A program made the position numbers and the translations under genes. The notes beneath the pieces were generated by a model. The model ran no database searches. It had not been told where the DNA came from and saw only the letters and a list, made by a program, of their open reading frames with translations. This document shows positions 32,753 through 42,400 of a stretch of 64,000 nucleotides of DNA, in pieces (position 1 is the first letter of the stretch; each line of letters opens with the position of its first letter). Origin of the DNA: CALDTK01 sp965215115 (GTDB lineage: Bacteria > Bacteroidota > Bacteroidia > Chitinophagales > Saprospiraceae); contig OZ244050.1 of NCBI GenBank assembly GCA_965215115.1, positions 5,022,001-5,086,000 of the forward strand, given 5' to 3'.

Positions 32753-35170
32753 GTGCCCCAACCGCTTACCACCGCCGACCTCAACGAACGCATCGACCGT
32801 TGCTGGGACGTCCCCGACGAGGACCAGCGCCACGCGGCGCTCGCCGAGGAGGGGCGCCTCATGGCGGAGCGCTTCATCGAGTACTCCGACGAGCACTTCG
32901 CGATGCTGACGACATCCGGGCGCAAGCTCGGCCCCGTCGAGCGCGCCGAACACCTCTTCGCTACCTTCGAGACCCCGGAAAGCGCGAAGCGACTCCTGCT
33001 GCTGTGGCGCAACGTCCTCATCGAGTGGGAGCGCTACATCATGGCCCGTACTGAAGACAGGGCGACCGCCGAGACGGGGCAGGTTTTGGCGAAAGCCTCC
33101 CGCGAACAAATGCACCGGGCCGCGGACTACTACCGCGAGACGCTGGTCGGGCGGGAGCACCAGCGACTGCGCGAGGACGCCCAGTACCGCGACAGCCGGC
33201 TGTACCAGTACAACCTGCTCGACAACCCCTGGCCCACCTACCGCGCGCAACTCAGCCGGCTGGCCGACCAGATGACGGAGTTGCACGAGGGTTTTGACGA
33301 ACGTCTCCAAGTCTCGCAGGTCTTCACCGAGCTGCGCGAGTACGTCACGGGCCTGCCGGAGCAACTGCTCCGCGACCACGGGGCCCTCGTGTCATCGGTG
33401 ACGCAGGCCATCGCGACGGTCCGCGACCCGGAGGCGACGAGCGTGGCCAAGATCTCGACGGCGCGGCTGCAGAGCCTGGAGGTCCTCGAGACCGTCGACG
33501 CGCGCCTGGAGGTGATCAGCCACCGCGCCACGAAGATCATCGACAAGCTGCCGGAGCGGGCGCACCTCTACACCGTGAACGCCGACGGGGAGCTGCGCTA
33601 CCGCGACCTCGACATGGAGTACGTGGCGGGGCAGTGGATCTCGGCGGAGCTCCTGCCCGAACTGCAGCGCGGGACCCGCCTCATCGAGACCTCCGCGGCC
33701 GAACTCGGGCGTACGCTGCTCGATATCCGCAACCGCGTGGCCCTCGCGCGCGAGACCGAGTCACCGGTCGGCGACAACACCAACGAGGCCCAAACCGTGG
33801 AGCGTCTGGCGAGCCTCCTGGAGGGCGTTCACGAGCGACTGCTGCTGCAGCGCCCGGAGATCGAGTTGGTCGGCGAGCGCGTCGTGGCCCTGGCGGACAA
33901 GGAGCTGCGCCTGAGCCGTGCCTACGAGGCGAACTCGCCCTTCCTGGAGGTGAGCTTCGAGGGGAACGTGTTGCGGATGCGCCGGGAGCAAAACGTGGTG
34001 TTCGGGCGGACGATCGAGTGGCTCCGCACGCGCCTGTCGCAGTTGTCCAACCGCATCAGCGTCGCCTTCGACATCGAGGGCCTGAGCACGGGCGAGAAGA
34101 TCATCCGCACGATCCGGAGCCGGCGGCCCGACCCGGCCAACGACAGCTACACCTCCGTGGTCTCGACGCGGGGCTTCATCGGGGAGGCCTTCCACGCCGG
34201 CCGCGAGGTAGAACTCGGGCGGGCGATTACGGCGATCGAGGCGTGGAACAACGGCTTCCGCGGATCGATCCTCGTGACCGGGCAGCGCTACTCCGGGAAG
34301 ACCCACTTCGTGGAGCTGATCGCGGGTCGCTACTTCGAGCAGCGCGTGATCCGGCTGCGGGCCAACCGCCAGATCGACTTCGCCGGGCGGCGCCTCGGCC
34401 CGACGGGCAACCTCCGCGAGGCCCTGGCCTTCGTGCGCAAGTACACCAGCGGGCAGCGGCTGTTGGTGCTCATCGACGACCTGGAGCTCTGGACCGACCG
34501 CGACCACTCGCTCGCCGCCAACGCGGACGCCCTCCGCGAGGCGATCGACACGATCGGCAGCCGACTCATCTTCGTGGTGACGACCTCGAACTGGATCATC
34601 GGTCACCTCTCGGCCGCGACCGACCTCGCCGGCGCCTTCCAGGTGCAGATCAACCTCGACGCGATGGAGGAGAAGGACTTCGTCGCCACGGTGTTGACGC
34701 GACACGCGGCCACGCACGTGACGGTGGTCGACGATCGCGGCCAGCCGCTCTCGGTGCGGGAGCTGCGCCGCTACGCGAGCCGCGTGCACACCGTCGCCCG
34801 CGGCAACGTCGGCGACGGCCTGCGGCGCTGGGCCCGCTCGATGGAGATCGTCGATACGACCAGCGTCCGGCTCGTGCGCACGCCCAACTATCCGCTGCCG
34901 AGATTCCTGACCGCCAACACGGGCGTCTTGCTCGCGGACATCAAACAACAACGCTACACCAACGAGTACAACCTGCGCCGCCGCTTCGGCCCGGCCTTCG
35001 ACCGCGAGTTCAGGCCCGTGCTCCAACGCTTGCTCGGGCTCGACCTGCTGCAGCGCCACCGCTCGGGCACGCTGGCCATCAACCCGGTGGTGAGCAACGA
35101 GATCGCGCGCCTCCTGGAGCGCGACGGCTACTTACTGGCGACTAGCCCCGCCGCAAAACTGCTGGCCTGA
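32753..35170 (+). CDS. P-loop ATPase of unknown family, first gene of a membrane-transport operon
   Basis: An 805-residue soluble protein I do not recognise. Residues 1-480 are mostly helical and charged, with likely coiled coils. A P-loop GQRYSGKT is at 510-517, a Walker B-like VLIDDLELW at about 572-580, and a sensor-like VVTTSNW further on, so the C-terminal half resembles an AAA/STAND-type NTPase, ending in winged-helix-like sequence (VLQRLLGLDLLQRHRSGTLAINPVVSNEIARLLERDGYL). The start is a GTG at 32753; an ATG at 32861 is possible. The stop overlaps the next gene's ATG by one base (TGATG), so ATPase and MscS-like protein are coupled. Two hairpin repeats lie at 33083-33097 and 33291-33305. 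Confidence 0.8.
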   Translation: MPQPLTTADLNERIDRCWDVPDEDQRHAALAEEGRLMAERFIEYSDEHFAMLTTSGRKLGPVERAEHLFATFETPESAKRLLLLWRNVLIEWERYIMARTEDRATAETGQVLAKASREQMHRAADYYRETLVGREHQRLREDAQYRDSRLYQYNLLDNPWPTYRAQLSRLADQMTELHEGFDERLQVSQVFTELREYVTGLPEQLLRDHGALVSSVTQAIATVRDPEATSVAKISTARLQSLEVLETVDARLEVISHRATKIIDKLPERAHLYTVNADGELRYRDLDMEYVAGQWISAELLPELQRGTRLIETSAAELGRTLLDIRNRVALARETESPVGDNTNEAQTVERLASLLEGVHERLLLQRPEIELVGERVVALADKELRLSRAYEANSPFLEVSFEGNVLRMRREQNVVFGRTIEWLRTRLSQLSNRISVAFDIEGLSTGEKIIRTIRSRRPDPANDSYTSVVSTRGFIGEAFHAGREVELGRAITAIEAWNNGFRGSILVTGQRYSGKTHFVELIAGRYFEQRVIRLRANRQIDFAGRRLGPTGNLREALAFVRKYTSGQRLLVLIDDLELWTDRDHSLAANADALREAIDTIGSRLIFVVTTSNWIIGHLSAATDLAGAFQVQINLDAMEEKDFVATVLTRHAATHVTVVDDRGQPLSVRELRRYASRVHTVARGNVGDGLRRWARSMEIVDTTSVRLVRTPNYPLPRFLTANTGVLLADIKQQRYTNEYNLRRRFGPAFDREFRPVLQRLLGLDLLQRHRSGTLAINPVVSNEIARLLERDGYLLATSPAAKLLA

Positions 35171-35970
35171 TGGAAGGATGGTTGGCACCGCTACTGAGTT
35201 GGGAGCAGTTCTGGTCGACGGGCCTTACGCTCGTCACGATCTACGTGCTGCTGGCGCTCCTCCAGCGGCGCCTCGACTCCGGGCTCTACCTCCGGGACAT
35301 GGACGCGTTGGTGCGGGCGTCGGTGCGGGTGACGCTGCTCGTGCTCGACCCGCTCATCCTGCTCGTGATGCTCGGGCTCTTCGTCGCGCTGTGGCCGGCG
35401 GTCCACGGGACGATCGTGCTGCTGCTGGTCGTGTTCGCCTACCGACCCCTCAAGGAATACATCGCGGGGCGCATCGTGCGCTTCGACCCGGCCACCACGA
35501 TCGGGCGTCACCTGATCCAGCGCAAGTCCCGCGGGGTGATCAACGGCTTCGGGCTCACGGGCATCTACCTCCAGCAGGAGGAGGGGCGCACGCGGATTCC
35601 GTACACGGAGCTCTTGCACGGCGGCTACACCGTGGCCGTCGACCCGGAGGTGAGCGCGTACTATCACCTGCTCATCACCCTGCGCGACGAGGCCGAGGAC
35701 GAGGACGACGAGGACGAGTCCGACGCGGACAAGGCCCGCTACCGACGCCGCCCCGAGACCAACGACCTCGACCTCATGACGCGCCAGCTCCGCAATCGCC
35801 TCGTCGAGAGCCCGTACGTTCGGCGGGGCTTCTCGATCGCGCCCCACGCCGGGGGCGAGTCGGGGCTCGTGCTCGATCTCGATGTCGGGCTCCACCGCGG
35901 GGACCACGTCCGTCACCTCATTCGTCAACTCCGGGAGTCCGGCTTCGAGGCCTCCCTCATCAACCGCTAG
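35170..35970 (+). CDS. MscS-like small membrane protein
   Basis: A 266-residue inner-membrane protein. Three hydrophobic segments (residues about 13-32, 52-76, 78-96) are followed by GVINGFGLTGIYLQQEEGRTRIPYTELL, which has the shape of the MscS beta-domain (G-x-I-x-x-I-x-L-x-x-T-x-I, then P-N/Y-x-x-L). An acidic insert (EAEDEDDEDESDADKARYR) and a C-terminal alpha/beta region follow. Mechanosensitive or regulatory channel function is inferred from this weak resemblance. Start at 35170 overlaps the ATPase stop. The next gene, an antiporter, starts 12 bp downstream, so the three form one transcription unit. Confidence 0.75.
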   Translation: MEGWLAPLLSWEQFWSTGLTLVTIYVLLALLQRRLDSGLYLRDMDALVRASVRVTLLVLDPLILLVMLGLFVALWPAVHGTIVLLLVVFAYRPLKEYIAGRIVRFDPATTIGRHLIQRKSRGVINGFGLTGIYLQQEEGRTRIPYTELLHGGYTVAVDPEVSAYYHLLITLRDEAEDEDDEDESDADKARYRRRPETNDLDLMTRQLRNRLVESPYVRRGFSIAPHAGGESGLVLDLDVGLHRGDHVRHLIRQLRESGFEASLINR

Positions 35971-35982
35971 GCGGCTCCGCAC

Positions 35983-37278
35983 ATGGAACAACTAGGTGCC
36001 TACACCCTGATCATCATCGCGTCCCTGATCGTGATCGTGAGTTTTCTATTCAGCGAGATCTCGCGGCGCACGAACGTGCCGTCGGTGCTGATGCTCATCC
36101 TCCTCGGCGTCGGGCTCAAGCTGGGCTTCCCGGACATACTGGACCAAGTCGACTTTTCGGCCGGCCTGGAGCTGCTCGGCATCGTCGGACTGATCATGAT
36201 CGTCCTGGAGGCGGCCCTGGAGTTAAAGCTGGCCAGACACCAGCTCATCCCGATCGCGAAGGCCATGGCGGTGGCCTTCGTCGGACTGATGGTGAGTTCG
36301 TGGGTCGCTGCCGAGGTGTTGAAGCACTTCATCGACGGCATGGACAATACGTCCGCCTGGCTCTACGCCGTACCGCTCAGTATCCTCTCGAGCGCCATCA
36401 TCATCCCGAGCGTCGGGGCCCTGCGCCGGGACAAGAAAGAATTCCACATTTACGAAAGCACCTTCTCGGACATCCTCGGGATCGTGGTCTTCTACTTTCT
36501 GGCAGGCCCGTTCGAGGCGCGGGAGTCGGGCGGGCACGAGCAGGGACTCGGGGAGTACATCCTGATCCTCGGCGCGACCGTCGTGGCCGCGCTGATCGCC
36601 AGTTACCTCCTCGTGCTGGTGTTCCAGCGGCTCCGGTCGCACGTCAAGCTCTTCCTCCTGATCGCGGTCCTGCTGCTGGAGTACGCGATCGGCAAACAGT
36701 ACCACTTGTCGAGCCTGATCATCATTCTCGTGTTCGGCCTGATGTTCGCCAACGTGGGGCTGTTCTTCTTTGGGCCCTTCGCGAAGTTTCTGAAACCCGA
36801 ACGCGTGGCGGAGGTCTTCGAGGGCCTACACGTGGTCACCGTCGAGACGGCCTTCGTGGTGCGGACGTTCTTCTTCGTCATCTTCGGTCTGACCATAGAT
36901 CCGGCGAGTCTGCTACACCTCGACGTGGCGCTGATAAGCATGATCATCATCGCTTCGATCTACGTGATCCGCTACGTGCTGTTGAGGGTCACGATCGGCA
37001 AGGACATCCTTCCGCAGCTGTTCGTGGCGCCGCGTGGCCTTATTACGGTTTTGCTCTTCAACGCCATCCCGGCGGCGGCTATCGTCGAGGGGTTTCAACC
37101 GGGGATTCTGCTGTTCGTGATCATCTTGACGAGTATCATCATGACGATCGCGATGGTACGGGATCGCAAGCGCGCGGGGACGGCGATCCGGAAGGCGCAG
37201 GCGACGCCGGTCGATATCTCGATCTGGCAGGCGCCGACGATTCAGAGTGTCACGGTGGAGGAGGGGGCGGCGCATTAG
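35983..37278 (+). CDS. Cation/proton antiporter, CPA family
   Basis: A 431-residue membrane transporter with about 12-13 hydrophobic segments, starting AYTLIIIASLIVIVSFLFSEISRRTNVPSVLMLILLGVGL, the usual first helices of NhaP/CPA1-type Na+(K+)/H+ exchangers. FHIYESTFSDILGIVVFYF carries the conserved acidic residue in the helix normally containing the (N)D motif, and APRGLITVLLFNAIPAA is the conserved RG(L/A) helix. It exchanges monovalent cations for protons across the inner membrane. It is third in the operon with the P-loop ATPase and MscS-like protein, which suggests a regulated ion-homeostasis module. It lacks the cytoplasmic TrkA-C regulatory domain many relatives have. Confidence 0.88.
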   Translation: MEQLGAYTLIIIASLIVIVSFLFSEISRRTNVPSVLMLILLGVGLKLGFPDILDQVDFSAGLELLGIVGLIMIVLEAALELKLARHQLIPIAKAMAVAFVGLMVSSWVAAEVLKHFIDGMDNTSAWLYAVPLSILSSAIIIPSVGALRRDKKEFHIYESTFSDILGIVVFYFLAGPFEARESGGHEQGLGEYILILGATVVAALIASYLLVLVFQRLRSHVKLFLLIAVLLLEYAIGKQYHLSSLIIILVFGLMFANVGLFFFGPFAKFLKPERVAEVFEGLHVVTVETAFVVRTFFFVIFGLTIDPASLLHLDVALISMIIIASIYVIRYVLLRVTIGKDILPQLFVAPRGLITVLLFNAIPAAAIVEGFQPGILLFVIILTSIIMTIAMVRDRKRAGTAIRKAQATPVDISIWQAPTIQSVTVEEGAAH

Positions 37279-37357
37279 GGTGCCTGGGTGCCGGGGTGCC
37301 TGGGTGCCTGGGTGCGGGGTGCCTGGGTGCGGGGTGCCTGGGTGCGGGGTGCGGGGT
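37279..37357. repeat. Minisatellite of GGTGCCTG / GGTGCGG units
   Basis: Starting directly after the antiporter stop codon, 8-bp units GGTGCCTG alternate with GGTGCCGG and GGTGCGG for 79 bp. The same unit (GGTGCTTG) recurs at 46472-46515 beside the GGGP synthase gene. Strand slippage could vary the copy number. Confidence 0.85.
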
Positions 37358-37372
37358 GTTTTGACGTAAGTC
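37358..37372 (+). repeat. Dispersed hairpin repeat, GAC/GTC stem with GTAA loop, intergenic
   Basis: GTTTTGACGTAAGTC, directly abutting the minisatellite and 63 bp before the flippase start. Both stem and loop differ from the type form, yet the stem pairs and the loop is still GNRA. Confidence 0.75.
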
Positions 37373-37434
37373 GTATTTATAATGGGTAGGCGCCTACGGG
37401 TGGCTGCTCTTCGCGAGTGTCCGCATACCACGTC

Positions 37435-38964
37435 ATGAGTTTACGCAAACTGGCTTCCGAGACGGCGGTGTACGGGCTCTCCTCTATCGTGGGGCGCGCG
37501 GCGTACTTCCTGCTGACGCCGCTGTATACGGGGGTCTTCCTCGAGGCCGAATCGGGGGTAATGACCTCGCTGTTCGCGACCATCAGCTTCGTGTTGGTGC
37601 TGGCGGGGCTGCGGCTCGACGTGGCCTACTTCAGGTTCACGGGCAAGGAAGAGGAGGCGCGGCTGCTGGGGACGGCGTCGAGCGTGACCGCGCTGGTGAG
37701 CTTTGTGCTCGCGCTGCTGCTGGCGGCTTTGAGTGTGCCACTGTCGAACTTGTTCGGGTATCCTGAGTACGGGCACCTGTTCGTGCTGGCGGGCGGGATC
37801 ATCGCCCTCGACGCACTCTCGGAGCTGCCGTTCGCGAAGCTGCGGATGCAGGGGCGGGCCTGGCGATTTGCCGCCGTGCGGCTCGGGGGCATCGCGGTCA
37901 ACATTGCGCTGAATGTCTTCTGGCTGTATCTGCTGCCGCAGTGGACGGGCGCTCCGGCTTGGTTGAGCCTCGGGGCGGCCGGGGTCACCTTTGTGTTCCT
38001 CGCCAATCTGGCCTCCTCCCTTCTGGTCCTCGTGTTGCTAACCAAGGAGTTACGTGGAGCGCGCTTCGGGATCGACCGCGATTTGCTAGCGCGGCTCTGG
38101 TCCTTCTCCGGCCCGCTGGTCATCGTCGGGGTGAGCTTCATCGTCAACGAGATGCTCGACCGGCTGATCCTGCCGCTGGTCTGGCCCGGGGGAGCCGCCG
38201 AGGGGCTCGCCCTGCTCGGGGTCTACGGACAGAACTACAAGCTGGCCGCCCTGCTGGCGCTCTTCACGCAGGCCTTCCGCTACGGCGTGGAGCCTTTCGT
38301 TTTTCGCGAAAGCGGCAGTGTGGACGCGCGCGAGAAGTACGCGAAGCTGGCGCACTACTACCTCATCGCAGCCTGGGTCGGCGTACTTACGGTGACGCTC
38401 TTCCTGCCGGTCTTTAGCCAGGTCTTCCTGCGGGCCCCGGGCTACCGCGCCGGCAGTGACGTGGTGCCGATCCTGCTGGTGGCTAACCTGATGCTGGGGC
38501 TGTATTACAACTTCTCGGTGTGGTACAAGGTGACCGACGACACGCGCTTCGGGGCGTACATCGGGATCGGGGGGGCGGGGATCACGGTGGTGCTCAACCT
38601 GCTGCTTATCCCGCGTTTCGGCTTCTACGGTTGCGCCTGGGCGACGCTGGCGTGCTACACGACGATGGCGGCGGCGGCGGTGTGGCTGGGGCAGCGGCGC
38701 TATGCCATCCCCTACCCTAGCGGTCGAATGGCGCTGTACAGCGCGGTGGCGTTGGTGTTGATGGCGCTGAGTTGGGGGCTTGCGCCAAAACTCGCGAAGC
38801 CGGTGCTGGAGATGTGTATGGCTGGGGGCAGTGCGCAGGAGTGGGCTGTGTTGGGGGTAGTGAATGCGGGGTTATTGGGCGTGTTTTTGGTGGTGGTATG
38901 GATTCGAGAGCGGGAAACGACGAACTCGGAGAGCGGCGAAGAGATTGACCGGGAGCTTATCTAG
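37435..38964 (+). CDS. Wzx/MATE-like polysaccharide flippase
   Basis: A 509-residue integral membrane protein with about 12-14 hydrophobic helices. MSLRKLASETAVYGLSSIVGRAAYFLLTPLYTG is the typical start of oligosaccharide flippases, with conserved arginines and a Thr-Pro-Leu-Tyr in helix 1. YFRFTGKEEEARLLGTASSV and GIDRDLLARLWSFSGPLVIVGVSFIVNEMLDRLIL are typical internal landmarks. It moves lipid-linked sugar repeat units across the inner membrane. I prefer the ATG at 37435 over an in-frame GTG at 37417. No glycosyltransferase is adjacent; the heptose genes at 0.5-7 kb are the nearest sugar-pathway genes. A GCAA-loop repeat is at 38777-38791. Confidence 0.9.
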   Translation: MSLRKLASETAVYGLSSIVGRAAYFLLTPLYTGVFLEAESGVMTSLFATISFVLVLAGLRLDVAYFRFTGKEEEARLLGTASSVTALVSFVLALLLAALSVPLSNLFGYPEYGHLFVLAGGIIALDALSELPFAKLRMQGRAWRFAAVRLGGIAVNIALNVFWLYLLPQWTGAPAWLSLGAAGVTFVFLANLASSLLVLVLLTKELRGARFGIDRDLLARLWSFSGPLVIVGVSFIVNEMLDRLILPLVWPGGAAEGLALLGVYGQNYKLAALLALFTQAFRYGVEPFVFRESGSVDAREKYAKLAHYYLIAAWVGVLTVTLFLPVFSQVFLRAPGYRAGSDVVPILLVANLMLGLYYNFSVWYKVTDDTRFGAYIGIGGAGITVVLNLLLIPRFGFYGCAWATLACYTTMAAAAVWLGQRRYAIPYPSGRMALYSAVALVLMALSWGLAPKLAKPVLEMCMAGGSAQEWAVLGVVNAGLLGVFLVVVWIRERETTNSESGEEIDRELI

Positions 38965-39415
38965 CGTACCAGATGAACGCTGGACAAGTTCAGCATTGCT
39001 TTGCCGCCGTGGTCTTACCACACTAAGATCTATTACCCTCCACAGCTAGCAGGTGTGCAGTTTGGAACAAAGGTGTATGGTTCGCTCCTCGACGGGTTGC
39101 ATCGGGTCGAGTCAAGTCCTGATAGACGGGAAGGGCAGCAGGCTGGTGTGTAGGCGGACGGGAAGTGATTCTTCGTAACGTACTGGTAGGAGCTGTTAGA
39201 TTGTATAGCACGGTAGTGCTCGGGAGGATGGCAGAGGCAGGGTTTACTGTACGGACCGAGGTTAATCAGGGGCGGCGGGGCCGTCCGCAACGCTAGCAGA
39301 ATGATTATGCGCATGGGGCGCAGGGGGAGGGAGTAGGTTCGGCTTTGCGGAAGTTCCTCAAAATTTTCTAACCCAACGGGGAACTTTTGCTTAGGGCCTG
39401 GGGTTGAGGGAGATT
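38965..39415. other. Gene-free region at the border of the AT-rich insert
   Basis: Some 450 bp without a coding frame I can support on either strand. Composition shifts here from the GC-rich backbone to the AT-richer block that follows. I see no tRNA, no integrase site and no obvious direct repeat matching the far border near 44.3 kb. A Shine-Dalgarno-like GAGGGAG (39406-39412) precedes the first ATG of the next gene. Confidence 0.6.
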
Positions 39416-42400
39416 ATGGGCGGCTCGAACCTCAAACGGAGCGCCTCATTTAACCCTTTTCAAGGGAGTCTTGCACAAAAGTATGCCATGGATTTAGTTA
39501 TACACCGAGGAGTGTCTCTGGAAGGCGTAGGCTTCGGTCCGCTGGTACGGAGTGGGTTCGCGCGCGGGATGATATGCGTATTGTGGGCGATGACCGCGAC
39601 GACTGCTGGCCAAGCGCAGTGCCTAACCGACGATTCACAGTCTTATCAGGGTCTAACGAGGGTCGGAACTAACTGGCAAGGATACACTGACGGAATAACC
39701 GCATTGCTTTACAGAAAGGGGCAATCGACGAGTGGAAATTTAGCACCTCTGTTGACGGACCCTATCTATGAGTGTTGCAAGGGGCAACTATTACTTGCCT
39801 ATTCCAACGTAGAGCTTAGTGCTCGGACGATACGTTTTGAAGTTGTAAGGCCTTACGATCCTGCGGAGTTTAGTGTCGTCAATGCGCCTGGTATATCTAT
39901 AATCGGCAATGGAGTAGCTGGACCCATATCACAAGGGAGTTTCTTCACCGACGGAACAGCTAGGACGACAGATATCTTCTTTATTACTGTACCAGGCGAC
40001 AATGGCTCCCCGGCGGGGACCTGTGGCAGCCTAATAATTAGTTACCCAGTCGCAAACCAGTATGCTAAGGCAAACCCAGCCCGAATCGATAGCCGACTTA
40101 CCGTCTGCAGCAATAATACCTGTACAGGCGGAGTAGTAACGACTCTTTGGCCGTTTAACATTAGAGATGGGAAGGGCTTCATATGGCCGGTAACCCAAAC
40201 CCGGTACTTTTCCAATCAACAGGTAGATGAGTTCGCCTTGGCTAATGGGGGAGCAATTGTATTGAATGGCACCTGCACCTACAAGCAGGATTACTGGCAG
40301 ACTGGCACGATAGGCAATAACGGACCTACATTCGTGATGACCCCAAGTGCAAGATTAAGTTTTGAGCGTGGCCAGTATCAATCAACAAATCTAACAATAC
40401 CCCAAATATGGATGATTCCATGTGAATTGCAGCGCCACAATGGAATCAGTGTCGGTGAAGGCGTAACATTAAATATACAAGAAAGCACAACAGATGGAGT
40501 TCTAATATCATATTCAAACACAGGTATTACGGTCAAGCAGGGAGGTGGTTTGAACCTCAACGGCGGGCATATATCGCTCGCCACTACAGGAGTGTCGATC
40601 GCAAACGCTTCTACTACTTCGATAAAGAACGCGGATATAGACCAGATTGTAGAAGATCAATATTTAGTTCGCAACCCAGTTGGCTTGGGCATAGTGAATA
40701 CAAATGGAGCGGACGGCATTAAGGTATATCAAGACACACGGACTCTACCCGGACAGCCAGCTTACATCCTATACGTAGATCTATTGATAGAAGATACCAG
40801 AATTAAGTCATTCGCTGATGGGATCGATCTCTCGGGGTTTGATCCCGAAGGCATTTATACAACAATAAGAAGAGCGAATATACAAACAACCAACCTCGGC
40901 GTGAACATATCAAATTTATGGTATTCAGATGTGCTTATCGACAATTCAGATATTACGAGCAGCACCTATAACGCCTTTGCAGTAGACATGGAAGAGTCGA
41001 CGCTAAACATCCGAAACTCGAGGCTTACGACTTCTAACACATCGATCAAAGCGACAACACTTTATCCTACATATACCGGTATAAATGACAACACTATTGT
41101 AGCGACAGAACATGGTATAGATGCACGCGGGGCCAGCCACACATTCCGAGCCTACAGAAATACCATTACCCTTGGATCTAACCCCGGATCAACATCAAAC
41201 TATGCGGCAGGTATAGGGCTATACCAAAGCGTTAATAACCAAAACATCATTGATGGCAACCAAATTACTTTACCGCCTGGCAGAAAGGGTATTGGGGTGT
41301 CAACTGTTGGATCCGGACAGACGGCCATTGTTAACAATGCAGTTCGCACCAAATACTCGCTTGGGGCTGGCATCGCAGTAGAAGGCGGGCAGAACAACGA
41401 AATCTCTTGCAATTTGGTAAAAAAAGACGCAAATGGAGCCAGTCCTCTCGACCATTCTGGGGTAGTCACCCAAAATATCAATAATGTTTTTGCTAACTGC
41501 AATACGCTAGAAGATACCAAGTACGGACTCCAGATGCTTGGTGTAAGTCCGCTTGGTCACTACAGAGCGAACACTTTCAGAAACAACACATATGGTCTTG
41601 CGGTGGGGTTACCATATACTGGGTCTGGATCATATCAGGTTCTCATTGGAGGAGTACAGAGTTTTAGAGATAATTTGTGGTATGGTAGCAATACAGGAGC
41701 AATACATTATGCGGATCAGCAATATAAAATGTCTAATAGGTTCTTTCTGCGGCACGCTTTGCCGTATTACCCAAGTGTAGGCGTTGATAATGATTGGTTC
41801 GTATTGGGCTTTACAGGCGCGAATCCACAGGCTTGTCCCGGGGGATGCGCCAGCACTCCGCCAGGCTGGTTTGACTCGCCTCCGCCTGGCGAAGAAGAAG
41901 GAGGTGCCGCTAGAACACAGGCTGCTAGGAGCGGATACGCATCGGGGAAGCTTAGTGAAAGCGGAATAAATCAAAGCACAACAAACGAGTTAGCAAGAAT
42001 CGAAGCGTTCGTTGTTGGGTATAACAAAGAGCCACAAGATGCAACAACGTACAATAAAACACAGGAACTATTAGTCTCTTATTGGAATTCCAAAGAAATA
42101 AGCGTAATCTCAAACAAAGATTTTCGATCATTACTCTACGGCGAGAAAAAATCACGGAGATTGTACAGCAGAAGGAGTCAATCCACAATTGACAGCCTCG
42201 TAGCAGAAATTCGCAAGATTCGGACATCTGACGAGATGGAAAAGATATGGCAGGATGCTCTAATACTGGTTTCAAAAAGCTATCGAACTGCCGGTTTGGG
42301 TCCAGAAGATTCTCTAGCAGTCGATCGGATTGCACAAATGTGCTCTGAAATCGACGGTCCTGGAGTAAATATCGCTCGACTGATAAGCACAACTCCATAT

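Noticed and set aside
37279..37357. Possible CRISPR-like array
   Set aside because: The units are 7-8 bp and contiguous with no unique spacers, so it is a minisatellite.
35178..37364. A 728-codon plus-strand open frame
   Set aside because: Off-frame shadow of the MscS-like and antiporter genes. It even reads through the minisatellite, which explains its Gly/Cys-rich tail.
38299..38314. T-run followed by CGC-GAAA-GCG (also 20002-20017 with GAAC loop)
   Set aside because: Looks like a further stem variant of the mini-hairpin but lacks the G after the T-run. Two examples are too few to count.
38965..39415. Search for a tRNA or attachment site at the border of the AT-rich insert
   Set aside because: No cloverleaf and no direct repeat shared with the 44.3-kb border could be found by eye.
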